Source: Bradyrhizobium sp. CIAT3101 (lineage in GTDB: Bacteria; Pseudomonadota; Alphaproteobacteria; Rhizobiales; Xanthobacteraceae). From it: a DNA stretch of 64,000 nucleotides. Below are positions 54,185 through 63,865 of the stretch, piece after piece. Location of the stretch: assembly GCF_029714945.1 (NCBI RefSeq), contig NZ_CP121634.1, positions 6,903,001 through 6,967,000 on the forward strand, read 5' to 3'. How positions within the stretch are numbered: position 1 is the first letter of the stretch; every line of letters starts with the position of its first letter. The translations under genes were made by a program, and so were the position numbers. Below the pieces are notes generated by a model, which saw nothing but the letters and a program-made list of their open reading frames with translations, did no database searches and was not told where the DNA came from.

Positions 54185-54499
54185 AACGGCGTTGCCGCGG
54201 ATGCACTAAGGAAATCAGAATGGGGGCTTCCACTTTCATGAAAGATGGCGTGTGTTTTTCCGCCTTGCAGACACGCGTTCTCTTCGCAAGCGCCACTTCC
54301 GTGTTCTGACCATCCTCCGCAGAGGTCAGCACAGTCCGGGTTCTCAGAGCCAGCGCCTGCGCCTTTCCGCCGCATCGTCAGCGACCTTAGTTCGGGATGC
54401 TCATCATCGCTCAATATCAGGGGAGCAAGTTGCTGGACCGCTATCGGAGACTCCGTCGCTGTTTGCCCCATCCTTGGCACTGCGCAACGGTTGCTCCAG

Positions 54500-55204
54500 T
54501 CACCTGCTCGTCTCTATGGCGTCCAGCATCTCTTGATGGCTGTCGAGAAAGCCTGCGAACACATCGATGATGAATTCGGCGTCGGAGCGAGTCATTGGTG
54601 TCGAGATCGAAGCGGCAGCGCTATGCGGCAGGATGATGCCGTTTTCCGCGAAGAAACGCGAGAGCTGCTTCATTAAAGCTGCTGCGCCTGGCGCAGGATA
54701 GGCCTCACGATAGTCGCTCGGGATGTGTGCCATCGGATGGATACGAAAGAGCGAGGCGGCTCCAGTCACGTACACGGTACGCGCCGGGTTGAGATGGCCC
54801 GACCAATCCCGTCTCGGACAATGTTTCCAAGCGTCTCAAGATGTGCAAAAGCCGCATGATCTAAATGCCGCATTGCGACGAGTCCCGCTGTCATCGATAG
54901 TGGATTCCCGGAAAATGTTCCACCTTGCGGAAGCAGTGGCGGGCCGGATGAGGCGTCGAAAACCTTCATCACATCCTCGCGACCGCCAACTGCCCCAATT
55001 GGCAAACCGCCGCCGATAATCTTGCCCATTGTGATGAGGTCCGGAACAAGGCCATAGCGGGTGGAAGCCCCTCGGAAACCTTGTCTGAGATTCAGGACTT
55101 CATCGGCAATGACCAGAATGCCATGCTTACTGGCAGTTTCCTGAACTGCAGCAATAAATTCGGGCTTCGCCGCAATTAGCCCTCGACGGCTAGCACTACT
55201 TTGG
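54500..55204 (-). pseudogene. Glutamate-1-semialdehyde aminotransferase-like remnant
   Basis: The C-terminal half of a class III PLP aminotransferase of the GSA-aminomutase type. From 55200 it reads GLIAAKPEFIAAVQETASKH, GILVIADEVLNLRQGFRGAS (PLP-contacting Asp in the IADEV strand), LVPDLITMGKIIGGGLPIGA (Lys of the Schiff base in MGK) and GGTFSGNPLSMTAGLVAMRH. A frameshift near 54770 separates the end (YVTGAASLFRIHPMAHIPSD, GIILPHSAAASISTPMTRSD). The N-terminal half is missing: at 55205 a group II intron fragment begins on the opposite strand. It is non-functional as it stands. Confidence 0.85.
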
Positions 55205-55370
55205 GTGCGCCGGGAGACCGGCAAGGAGTAGATGGTGAAAGTCCATTGCGATGAGGGTGTAGCGAACCACATCGGCCCCGAGCCGTGCGCAGGCCTCCGC
55301 GAGGGTGTCGGCGAAGCGTCGGTAGGGGAGCATGCAGGCCAGCCGCCTCATGGCGAGGCTCGGAAGCGTT
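55205..55370 (+). ncRNA. Group II intron 5' fragment (domain I)
   Basis: Begins GTGCGCCGGGAG at 55205 (intron 5' ends are GTGCG/GTGYG) and continues with GGTGAAAGTCC, GAGGGTGTAGCGAACC, CGAGCCGTGCGC and GGCGAAGCGTCGGTAGGGG, the typical order of conserved words in the 5' RNA part of rhizobial group II introns. No reverse transcriptase or domain V follows within the next 600 bp, so the 3' part is lost. It interrupts the aminotransferase remnant in antisense. Confidence 0.65.
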
Positions 55371-55998
55371 CATTCGCTCAGTCATTGATCCCGATGAAAC
55401 CATGCATCATGAGCATTGGCGTCGGGAAGTTTGCCGTCATCTCGGGTATGGGTTTGTCGATCCTGACGATGCCATTGCTTGTGGGGCGGACCGGGCGACG
55501 ATGTGGCCACGGGCACCATCGGACCCGAAGGGTCGATGCTATTCGACGTTCCGCTGCCCGCCATCTTCGGTAGCAATGCAAATCCGAGAGAAGTGCGAGC
55601 TACCCTCGCGTGGCTTGCGCCGAGACTCTGGATGCTTACCCTTCGCAAAAAAAACGATGCGCTTGGGGGCTCTTGCATCGGAGCTATTGGTCGATCTCCA
55701 ACAAAGTCGCGCTGGAGAAGTTCGCTTTTGAGGCCTCTTCGGAAGATATGGGCATGCAGAGGCAGGCATTGCGGGCGTTACGTTCCGTGGACGAGGCAAG
55801 CAACGAAATTGCGATATTTCCCAGCATGACTTATTGCCGGCGCCCACAAGCGCGAAGGTTCTGAAGAGAGGCTCAGAATTGGCCTCTCGAAACGCCGTAT
55901 GGTCCGGCCTTGGCAAGTCGAACTGCAGCTACGGGCAATTAAGAGGCGGTAACCATCCCGGGGAGATCTCAGAGGACAGATCCGATCATTCTGATTCC
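55371..55998. other. Intergenic, decayed sequence
   Basis: About 630 bp upstream of the NEL effector's tts box. Frames here are mutually overlapping shadows. The missing 5' half of the aminotransferase could have stood here but I cannot recognise it. Confidence 0.4.
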
Positions 55999-56029
55999 TC
56001 GTCAGCTTCTCGAAAGCTAAACCTCTCAG
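55999..56029 (+). promoter_or_regulatory. tts box (TtsI operator) of NEL effector
   Basis: Reads TCGTCAGCTTCTCGAAAGCT followed by AAACCTCTCAG. The core GTCAGCTTCTCGAAAGCT is a full match to the rhizobial tts box bound by the activator TtsI. It ends about 55 bp before ATG 56084. It implies induction by flavonoids through NodD and TtsI. Confidence 0.92.
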
Positions 56030-56083
56030 AACGTGTTTATCCAGGGGCCGGCGTTAACTGCCTAGATCTGCCAGGAGAATGGG

Positions 56084-58552
56084 ATGGATCCGTTCAACAA
56101 CGTCAACCCATTCGAGGCCTCGGACGTAGAGCGGACGCATGACGACAGGCTGCTGACGCAGCAGGCGGACGCCGGGTTTCAGCAGCACCTGAACGAGTTG
56201 CATCCGCACGAGCGCCAATCCTCCAATTCAAATAGCCTCGGCCAGCCCCATGTTGTGTCGCACAGAGATGCAGAGCAGTTGAGTATGCCGCGCGAGGATC
56301 GCGTCGGACAAAGCACCTCGTGGTCGCCATCGGATCCGCCCTCTGAACAATGGGGTAATCAGAATGTGCGTTTTGCGGCCGCGGATCACGGTCGCCAGTT
56401 GCCGGGCAGTTTCAGCCTGACAGATTGCTGGCAGGGCATGGATGCAGCTGCCGATTGGCCGACGCATAGTGTCGATCAGGAGGAGCATTCGTGGGCTGAG
56501 GCCGATGATGTGGTGTCGGAGTGGCCAACGTCCCCCGCAATTCCTTGGGAGCACAGCCTCGAGGCATCGACCCTCGGCCGACAGCCCCGGCCGGGCGATG
56601 GCAATACTTCAAGAGGAGGCCACTGGCTCCCCCTCCCGCCGGCCCCGGCGCAGTGGACCGACGGCTTGCACGGCACAGGCGCCTCCACATCTAGCTATTC
56701 TAGCAATCTGACGAACCTTGAAGACCCCGTCCTCAGGGAAGCGCAGCTTGAGCAGATCCTGGACAGTTGGGCTGGCGAACCGGGGCAGACGGAAAACGAG
56801 GACCGGCACGAGGCCGCAAGACGAATAAGAGCCTGGGCAGAAGCCGGAGACGTCTATGCACGGCTGGAGCTGCCACGCCTGGGCCTGACGACATTGCCCG
56901 CCGCCTTTCCGGCCGGACTCCAGTCTCTTGACGTGAGCGACAACGACTTGGTGCACCTGCCCGACACGCTCCCGGCCGGACTCCGGACGCTCGGCGCCAG
57001 CGGCAACCGGTTGACCAGCCTGCCCGACATCCTTCCGATCGGACTCCAGTCACTGTTAATCGGCGACAATCTGCTGACCAGACTGCCCGCAACTCTTCCG
57101 GAGAACCTTTCGACGCTTGCTGTCGTCAACTGCCGGCTGACTAGCCTGCCGGACGCACTGCCGACGGGGCTCCAGGACCTCGATGTCCGCGGCAACCTGC
57201 TGACCAGCCTGCCCAACACACTCCCAACCGGACTTCAGACACTTGCCGTTGGCGGCAACCGGCTGACCAGCCTACCCGAGAGTCTGCCGCCCGACCTCCA
57301 GGAGCTCGAAGCCGACGGCAACCGGCTGACCAGCCTGCCCAACGCCCTTCCCGCCGAGCTCCCGTTGCTCTTCGCCCGCGACAACGACTTGACCAGCCTG
57401 CCCGACACCCTCCCGCCTGAGCTTCAGAGACTCCATGTTGGCGGCAACAGGCTGACGAGCTTGCCTGAGACCCTCCCGGCCGAGCTCCAGGTGCTCGAGG
57501 TACGAGGCAACCGGCTGACCAGCCTGCCGGAGACGCTGCTGACCCAGCTGGGTTCTGGGTGCATCGTGTATGTAGAGGATAATCCGCTATCCGAGCGGGT
57601 GCGGACTAATTTGGCGGCAGCCCTGAATGCCCCGGGCTATAGCGGTCCGCGAGTGTTCTTCTCGATGAGTGAGGGAACGGCGGGCGATTCAGCGCGACCC
57701 CTGAGCCACGCGGTAGCGAACTGGATGGAGGGCGAGCCGGAGGTGATCGCTGCATGGCAGAACTTCGCCGGCGAAGCGGGCGCGTCGGAATATGCGCTTT
57801 TCCTCGACAGGCTGCGTAGCACCGTGAATAGCGGCAATCCGGAGTTTAGAAAAGCGGTAGCCGATGATCTGCGGCGAGCAGCGATCAGGCCGGGGTTGCG
57901 CCAACAGTATTTCCAGCTGGCGTTTGGGGCGAGCGAGACCTGCGAAGATCGCATCACCCTGTCCTGGAACGGCATGCAGACAGCACGCCTGAACGCTGAC
58001 GTCGAGGAGGGGGCCTATGACAACCGTCTCGGCGAGCTCGTCGACCAGGCGCGGGTCCTGTTCCGCCTGGGCGCGCTCGAGCCCATCGCTCGTCAGAAAG
58101 TCGGTTCGCTCCAATTCGTCGACGAGATCGAGGTCTATCTTGCCTATCAGGTCAAGCTACGCGAGCGGCTGGACCTGCAGCTCATCGCTCCGGACATGCG
58201 GTTCTTTGATGTCTCCTACGTCACTGAGCACGACCTCACCGCGGCCGAGACCAAGGTTCGGAATGAGGAGGCGGCAGGATTCGCCGATTATCTGGCAACC
58301 CGCTGGCAACCTTGGGAGACGGTGGTGAGCCGGATCGCCCCCGAAGCCCACGCACAGATGCAGGACCGGTTGATCGGGGCGATGGACGGGGAGTTCCAGA
58401 GTCGGCTCGAGCAACGGCTCGCCGATCATGACCTGACCGGAGACAGCGATGCCGAGTTGCAGTTCGGAGCAAAGATCCGCGACGAGATCGCCTGCGAGAT
58501 CAAAGGCGCGCTGATGCGCGAGGTGCTCAGGGACCACGGCCTTGAGCTGTGA
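56084..58552 (+). CDS. NEL-type E3 ubiquitin ligase effector (NopM/IpaH family)
   Basis: An 822-residue type III effector. AGGAG lies 6 nt before ATG 56084, and the tts box ends 55 bp upstream. The N-terminus (1-220) is polar and Gln/Ser/Asp-rich, a secretion and translocation region longer than in typical NopM. Ten leucine-rich repeats of 21 residues follow (about 276-486; pattern LQxLxVxGNxLTSLPxxLP). The C-terminal NEL domain (about 520-815) has the catalytic Cys620 in SETCEDRITLSWN, with the acid-base residues CEDR expected for this ligase class, and GAYDNRLGELVDQARVLFRL. It should be injected into plant cells and ubiquitinate host proteins through a Cys-linked intermediate. The LRR part would bind the target and inhibit the ligase. 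It is related to NopM of Sinorhizobium and several Bradyrhizobium paralogues; which one cannot be said. An IS5-type element starts 44 bp after the stop. Confidence 0.95.
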   Translation: MDPFNNVNPFEASDVERTHDDRLLTQQADAGFQQHLNELHPHERQSSNSNSLGQPHVVSHRDAEQLSMPREDRVGQSTSWSPSDPPSEQWGNQNVRFAAADHGRQLPGSFSLTDCWQGMDAAADWPTHSVDQEEHSWAEADDVVSEWPTSPAIPWEHSLEASTLGRQPRPGDGNTSRGGHWLPLPPAPAQWTDGLHGTGASTSSYSSNLTNLEDPVLREAQLEQILDSWAGEPGQTENEDRHEAARRIRAWAEAGDVYARLELPRLGLTTLPAAFPAGLQSLDVSDNDLVHLPDTLPAGLRTLGASGNRLTSLPDILPIGLQSLLIGDNLLTRLPATLPENLSTLAVVNCRLTSLPDALPTGLQDLDVRGNLLTSLPNTLPTGLQTLAVGGNRLTSLPESLPPDLQELEADGNRLTSLPNALPAELPLLFARDNDLTSLPDTLPPELQRLHVGGNRLTSLPETLPAELQVLEVRGNRLTSLPETLLTQLGSGCIVYVEDNPLSERVRTNLAAALNAPGYSGPRVFFSMSEGTAGDSARPLSHAVANWMEGEPEVIAAWQNFAGEAGASEYALFLDRLRSTVNSGNPEFRKAVADDLRRAAIRPGLRQQYFQLAFGASETCEDRITLSWNGMQTARLNADVEEGAYDNRLGELVDQARVLFRLGALEPIARQKVGSLQFVDEIEVYLAYQVKLRERLDLQLIAPDMRFFDVSYVTEHDLTAAETKVRNEEAAGFADYLATRWQPWETVVSRIAPEAHAQMQDRLIGAMDGEFQSRLEQRLADHDLTGDSDAELQFGAKIRDEIACEIKGALMREVLRDHGLEL
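56911..57541 (+). repeat. Ten 63-bp tandem repeats encoding LRRs
   Basis: The leucine-rich repeat part is also a DNA-level tandem array: units of 63 bp sharing GGCAACCGGCTGACCAGC and a CTGCCC...CTCCC stretch. Similarity between units is high enough for slippage or recombination to change the repeat number between strains. Confidence 0.8.
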
Positions 58553-58718
58553 AGCAGCCATCCGATTGCGATGACTGCTAACGCGTGAATTAATCTGTCG
58601 TCCGTGAACAAGGCTCTAAGCGATTGAGCGAGAGTCTATTTTTCGGATTCGAGACGGTTTGAGATTGCAGGGATTGCGGAGTAGAGGCGGCCAAACCCTG
58701 CAATTTCTTTTGTGGATT

Positions 58719-59066
58719 AATCGGGATAGGGGGACGTCTCGCCACCCACCGGGTCACCGGAGGCGGTCGCCCGCCCCCGATTCCCACAGAACGTGGCGTG
58801 CGGATTTCCCGCACCGACGCTCTTCGACAGTTGGTTCACAGCACTGCAAGCGCTTGCAGCTCCCGATAAGGGAGGCGCAGCTTAGGCTTCAGCAACGGTG
58901 TCCGTTCTTTGATTTGGTTGAAGGCGTCCTAAGTGAGGCGTCGGCCTGCCCAGCTGCGGCTGCGCAGCATTCCGCGCCAGTAACGCCTCCACGGCCCGAT
59001 AGACTTTTACGAGGCTCCGGAGATTTCCGGCGACGCCGTAATAGCCATAGTGGCCGCGCAGGACGA
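58719..59066 (-). pseudogene. Group II intron 3' part: maturase end and domain V-VI
   Basis: Minus strand: LRGHYGYYGVAGNLRSLVKV (maturase/domain X of group II intron reverse transcriptases), then after a frameshift near 58940 ERTPLLKPKLRLPYRELQAL ending in a stop near 58855. After it comes a domain V-like hairpin: GAGC, then GTGCGGGAAATCCGCAC, and CACGTTCTGTGGGAAT, ending in CCCTATCCCGAT near 58722. The reverse-transcriptase domain is missing; the sequence right of 59066 belongs to an IS91 fragment. Confidence 0.75.
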
Positions 59067-59094
59067 GGTTGATTTCATCCGCCTGGTCACTGAT

Positions 59095-59860
59095 CCTGTA
59101 ATGCCGTATACGCATCGCGTCGCCATCGCCAACAGCAGGCTGATCTCGCTTGTCGAAGGCAAGGTGAGCTTTTCCTGGAAGGACTATCGCCAGGAGGGCA
59201 AGACCAAGCTGATGACGCTCGATGCCGATGAGTTCATTCGTCGCTTTCTCCTGCACACTCTGCCGGACGGCTTCCACCGCATCCGCCACTACGGCTTTCT
59301 CGCCAATGGCGGACGCAACGATAAGATCGCCCTCTGTCGTCAACTCCTTGCTGTCCGCAACGCGCCAACTGATCAAGAAGCCACCACCGATCCCCTCGCC
59401 ACATGCGAGATCCCAGCCTGCTCACATTGCGGCGGCACCATGCGGCGCGTCGATGTCGTCCCGCGAGCCTGCGCGCGCAACCAACCGTTTCGTTGCGATA
59501 CCTCATGACCAACACCTGCACCATCCACCCCTTCCGTGGTCAGCTTCTCGGCGGTGACGTCCGATGTCGCCGTGCCCGCGCTCGTCACCGAACATCCCGT
59601 CAATCGTTCGGCCGCGCATCCCAGCGCAGAAAATCCCTCGCCGCGCCGCGCCATCGGCCCAATCAATGCAGCCACTTACATCAGCTGAATGTCCCGCCGA
59701 CGCGCGGCGACCACAGGCGCGTCTTCTCCACAGCCGCACCAGCTGCACTATTCTCATAGCGCCTACAACTCCGCAGCTTCGTTCAATCCGGCTTCTATGA
59801 GGTCGCCACTAGCGGCACAGCACGCGGTTGGCTTTCCCTGCGACCTCACAGAACCCTCAA
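59095..59860 (+). pseudogene. IS91-family transposase, C-terminal fragment
   Basis: Plus strand from YTHRVAIANSRLISLVEGKV through FSWKDYRQEGKTKLMTLDAD, EFIRRFLLHTLPDGFHRIRH and YGFLANGGRNDKIALCRQLL to the stop at 59508. This is the region after the catalytic Tyr pair of IS91/IS801 (rolling-circle Y2) transposases. The N-terminal HUH and Tyr motifs are absent. The 350 bp after the stop is probably the end of the IS91 element; the IS5-type sequence resumes near 59862. Confidence 0.85.
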
Positions 59861-59909
59861 GATTCCCTTTCGCCGTGGACCATGATTCTGTGGTGCATCG
59901 GAGGGGACG

Positions 59910-60197
59910 ATGCGGCCGAAGAAGCACAAGACGTCGGGATCGAATGATCTGTTCCGGGCGCGGCTGGACCAGATCATCAACATGAAGCACGAGCTGGTTC
60001 AGCTCGCGGGCAAGATCGATTGGGACTGGATCGACGGCGAGGTCGCGCCGCTCTACAGCGAGAATGGCCGGCCCGGGATCGAGACCCGCTTCATGATCGG
60101 GCTGCTGTTGCTCAAGCACATTTACGGGCTGTCCGATGAGGGCATTTGTGAGCGCTGGGTCCACGATCCGCATTTCCAGTTCTTCACCGGCGAAGAG
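59910..60197 (+). pseudogene. IS5-type transposase copy C, 5' piece
   Basis: N-terminal 96 codons (MRPKKHKTSGSNDLFRARLD; RPGIETRFMIGLLLLKHIYG; DPHFQFFTGEEFF) almost identical to copy A. The IS66 element enters after the codons for EEFF. The reading then runs into IS66 sequence and stops at 60269. It continues, after the IS66 element, at 62723. Confidence 0.9.
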
Positions 60198-60225
60198 TTC
60201 TTCCGTAAGCGCTTAGCCGGGACCC

Positions 60226-61792
60226 TTATTGGGGCTGGCTTGACGATTTGCGGAATCGCCACGGCATGAGGTCTTCAATCCTGCTATGAGGATGGCCGTC
60301 GATGATCGCCTCGAGTGTTTCGGCGATGTAGGCAGCCGGGTTGACGTCGTTGAGCTTGCAGGTGGCGACGATCGACGCGAGCAAGGCCCAGTTTTCTGCC
60401 CCGATTTCGTGACCGGCGAAGAGCGCATTTTTCCTGGTCAGGCAAACTGGCCGGATGGCGTTCTCGACCGGGTTGGTGTCGAGCTCGAGGCGCCCGTCTT
60501 CGAGGAAGCGGGTCAGCCCCTGCCAATGATTGAGCGCATAGCGGATGTCTTCGGCCAGTGTCGAGCCGCTGGAGATCATGGACAGCTGCTTCTCGAACCA
60601 CATTTTTAAAGCGGCGACGAGCCAACGAATGCTCCTTTCGCGCGGCGAGCCGGACGTCTGGCGATGAGCCGCGTACCAAGGCTTCGATGGCGTAAAGCTG
60701 TGCGATGTGCCGAACGGCGGCCTCGGCGATCGGCGATTTGCTGTTACGGGCCAATTTGACGAAGCGCCGGCGCAAATGACTCCAGCAATGCACAAGCGTC
60801 CAAGGTCCTTGCAGTCGAGCGACTTCGGTCAGCCGGTCATAACCATCGTAGGCATCGCATTGCAGGAAGCGTCCGCAAAAGCCATCCAGGAACTGCTCCG
60901 CAAAGGCACCGCTGCGACCAGGGGCGTATCGGAACAGCACGATCGGCGGACTTGGGCCGCTGTGGCCGCGGTCGTCTGAGGCGATCGCCCAGAAGTAGCC
61001 TTTCTTCGTTTGGCCGCGCCCGGGATCGAGTACCGGCGCCGTGGTTTCGTCCATGAACAGACGATCCGCCATGGCCAGGTGGCGGCGCATGTGGTCCGCG
61101 AGGGGTTGAAGGTGGAAGCAGGCGCGACCGGACCAGTTGCCCAGTGTCGCCCGATCAAGCCGGATGCCCTGGCGCGCATAGATCTCGGACTGGCGGTAAA
61201 ACGGCGTATGGTCACCAAACTTGGAGACGATCACGTGCGCAATGGCCGCTTCGGTCGGCAACCCGCTGGGTACGACGTGCTCCGGCGCGTGCGCCTGCAC
61301 GACAGGGCCGGAGCAGCGGCGGCAGATGTATTTCGGGCGGCGTGTGACCAGCACGCGCCACTGTGCCGGGATCACGTCAAGGCGCTTGCTGACGTCCTCG
61401 CCAATCTTCGTCATGGCGCCGCAACCGCACGGGCAGAGCGTGCTCGCAGGCTCGATGATCCGCTCCACCCGCGGCAAATGGGCAGGCAAGCAGCCGCGAT
61501 TGCGGTGAGAGCCTTGATCGGTCACGCTCCGCGATCGGCCCTGGATGACCTTCTCGGCTCTCTCCTGCGCGGCATCCAGGATGCCTTGCGCAATCTCCAC
61601 GTCTTCGAGCGGCAAATGATACTGATCTGGTCGCAGCTTCTCGGACTTCGCGCCGAACCTGTCGCGTCGTAATTCGCCGAGAATGACCTCCAACGCCGCC
61701 AGCGCCCCCTGATGCTCGCTCAAGGCCGCCTGCGTTTGCGCTAAAAGCGCCTTCAGGCGTTCGTTTTCGTCGCGCAGCGCCGCGATGCTCAT
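60226..61792 (-). pseudogene. tnpC: IS66 transposase TnpC, frameshifted
   Basis: Starts at ATG 61792 (MSIAALRDENERLKALLAQT, leucine zipper). It contains the zinc-finger-like CPCGCG and CRRCSGPVVQAH, then the DDE core LFMDETTAPVLDPGRGQTKK (Asp) and FLQCDAYDGYDRL (Asp). Near 60650 the reading shifts: in the other frame it continues SIRWLVAALKMWFEKQLSMI, LELDTNPVENAIRPVCLTRK (catalytic Glu) and ENWALLASIVATCKLNDVNP to a stop at 60226. One indel therefore splits the enzyme before its Glu. Confidence 0.9.
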
Positions 61793-61861
61793 GCGCTATT
61801 TCGAGCACATCGCCGCCGCGCGTGCCACGTTCAAAGTAGCTTCCGAGTCATTCTGCCGCAG

Positions 61862-62215
61862 TTATCCAGCCGCCTGAGGACGCCGCGCTTCTTCCGGGCG
61901 GACCAACCTCCAATCCAGCCCGTCGAACAGGGCCGCGAACATCGCCGGCGATATGCGCATCACGCCGTCTGCGATCGTTGGCCAAACGAACTTGCAACCT
62001 TCGAGGCGTTTGTGAACCAACACCAGGCCCGTTCGATCCCAGACCAAAATCTTGATCCGGTCAGCTCGTTTCGATCGGAACACGAAGGCCGCGCCGCTGA
62101 ACGGATCGAGACGCAGCATCTCCTGCACCTTCGTCGCAAGCCCATCATGGCCACAGCGGAAGTCGATCGGCCGTGTTGCAATGTAAATCTTCAGATCCGC
62201 ACCAGCCGCGATCAT
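61862..62215 (-). CDS. tnpB: IS66 accessory protein TnpB
   Basis: A 117-residue protein typical of IS66 OrfB: IYIATRPIDFRCGHDGLATK, VQEMLRLDPFSGAAFVFRSK, RADRIKILVWDRTGLVLVHK and a basic C-terminus. It appears intact. The start ATG 62215 overlaps the tnpA stop (ATGA), the usual coupling in this family. It is needed together with TnpA and TnpC for transposition; the exact role is unknown. Confidence 0.93.
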   Translation of the reverse strand: MIAAGADLKIYIATRPIDFRCGHDGLATKVQEMLRLDPFSGAAFVFRSKRADRIKILVWDRTGLVLVHKRLEGCKFVWPTIADGVMRISPAMFAALFDGLDWRLVRPEEARRPQAAG

Positions 62216-62634
62216 CGTGACGCTCGCACCGCGCGGATCACCCGGGACAGCTGCTCGGCATCAATGGCCATATCCGTCCGCAGCACGACATCGCCGATCG
62301 CGATCTCAAGCTTGATCGCCGGAATCTGACGCTCCTCCAACGCACCTTCCACGACCAGCGGCGCGAATGTCGGCTGCGACGCCTCGCACGGCGGCTACAT
62401 GCCTCGCTGTCGAAACCGCCGTCGCCAATCGTAGATCTGCCAGCGCGTCGCTCCGTGCTTGCGCGCCACCTCGGACACCTGGGCACCGGGTAACAGACTC
62501 TCGGCGACGATCCGAGCTCTCTCAGCTTCCGAACGTACGCGACGCCCCGATGGTCCTTCAAGAACCTCCAGACGGCTCACCGACCCCGTCGGTGAGCCGT
62601 CCAAATGGACGTCCTTTTTGCTGTCCAATCCCAT
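62212..62634 (-). pseudogene. tnpA: IS66 TnpA, interrupted by an in-frame stop
   Basis: ATG 62634 opens MGLDSKKDVHLDGSPTGSVS, followed by a helix-turn-helix (RARIVAESLLPGAQVSEVAR; HGATRWQIYDWRRRFRQRGM). A TAG at 62395-62397 follows directly. The same frame then continues PPCEASQPTFAPLVVEGALE, KLEIAIGDVVLRTDMAIDAE and ends VIRAVRASR at 62212. The family has one continuous protein here, so the TAG is a nonsense mutation (or is read through). Confidence 0.88.
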
Positions 62635-62722
62635 CCCAAACCTCCGTCCAAGCCGGAGGCTTCTTTCGCACAGCTATACGGATCCCGAAGCAAGGGTTCC
62701 GGCTAAGCGCTTACGTTCTTCC

Positions 62723-63775
62723 AGCACGCCTTCCCGCACGAGCGAAGCGACCTGAGCCATTGGCGCAAGCGGCTCGGCGACAAGCTGGAGCTGCTGCTGG
62801 CCGAGAGCCTGCGGGTGGCGCACGAGGCCGTTGCATTGCGCAGCCAGGACCTCAAGCGCGTCACGGTCGACACCACGGTTGCAGCTGAAGGCCATCACCT
62901 TTCCGACCGACGCCAAACTGTTGCACGCGGCCATCAAGGGGCTCAATCGCCTGGCGAGGAGGCATGGGGTCAGGCTGCGGCAATCCTATGCGCGTGTGGC
63001 CAAGGCCGCCGCGATGATGGCAGGCCGATACGCCCACGCCAAACAGTTCAGGCGGCATCAGCGGCAGTTGCGTATCCTGCGCAGCCGGCTGGGCCGGATC
63101 ATTCGCGACATCCGCCGCAAGATTGAGGTTCAGTTGGCACTGGAGGAGGCGTTCGCCCTTCCGCTCGGCCGGGCCGCGCAGATCCGCTCGCAGCAGCAGC
63201 GCCAGCGCGGCTGGAAGCTCTAATCCTTTCATGCCCCGGAGGTGGAGTGCATCGGCAAGGGCAAGGCTGCCTCCCCTTACGAGTTCGGCGTGAAGGCCTC
63301 CATCGTCACCAACAACCGCCGGGCTCCCGGCGGCCTGTTCGTGCTGCACGCCAGCTCGCTGCCCGATAATCCCTACGACGGTCATACCTTGCGGGACGTC
63401 ATCGACCGCACCGAGACACTTACCGGCTGTCCGATCGAGCGGGCCTATGTCGACAAGGGATACCGCGGTCACGACGCGCAAAATCCCCGGCGCGCCTTCA
63501 TCTCCGGCCAGAAGCGCGGCGTCTTCGGTATCATCAAGCGCGAGCTGCGCCGCCGCTCCGCCATCGAGCCCATCATCGGACACCTGAAGGCCGAAGGTCA
63601 CCTCGGACGCTGCCACCTCAAAGGCCGTGCCGGCGATGCCGCCAACGTCATCCTCTCAGCCGTCGGCCACAACTTCCGCCGCATCCTCGCCTGGCTCAGA
63701 GAATTCTTGGCCCTGTTCCTGCGGCTGCTATGGCGAACGCTCGCCTGTCCAGACCAGCTCAATCCGGCTTCTTAA
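62723..63775 (+). pseudogene. IS5-type transposase copy C, 3' piece with further mutations
   Basis: Continues the 59910 piece: HAFPHERSDLSHWRKRLGDK, LLLAESLRVAHEAVALRSQD. A one-base insertion near 62875 shifts the frame at VDTTV, then FPTDAKLLHAAIKGLNRLAR follows. A TAA at 63221-63223 replaces the Tyr codon in KLYSF. The C-terminal half from 63242 is open (ERAYVDKGYRGHDAQNPRRA; GQKRGVFGIIKRELRRRSAI) to 63775. So besides the IS66 insertion it carries a frameshift and a nonsense mutation. Confidence 0.9.
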
Positions 63776-63865
63776 CATGGCGTAATCGCGGCCGACGACT
63801 TCTTGAGGACACGAGAGTCGGTAGGATGGATGGCCTCAGCAGACTATCGAAAAGGGAGCAGCACT

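Larger units (their letters stand above)
60206..62714 (-). mobile_element. IS66-family element with 8-bp target duplication
   Basis: 2509-bp element with inverted repeats GTAAGCGCTTAGCCGGGACC (left, 60206) and its complement (right, ending 62714). It is flanked by the direct repeat GTTCTTCC at 60198-60205 and 62715-62722. The IS66 family makes 8-bp duplications. Three genes tnpA, tnpB and tnpC are in order on the minus strand. The exact duplication shows a simple insertion into IS5-type copy C. Confidence 0.95.
58597..63776 (+). mobile_element. IS5-type element, copy C, split by two insertions
   Basis: The left inverted repeat GTCGTCCGTGAACAAG begins at 58597. The element is interrupted at about 58719-59862 by a group II intron/IS91 composite and at 60206-62714 by an IS66 element. 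Its transposase reappears in pieces (59910-60197 and 62723-63775). The right end stops at CTTAAC (63776) instead of CTTAACGGACGAC because an IS110 element follows. Removing the insertions gives an element like copy A. Confidence 0.85.
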
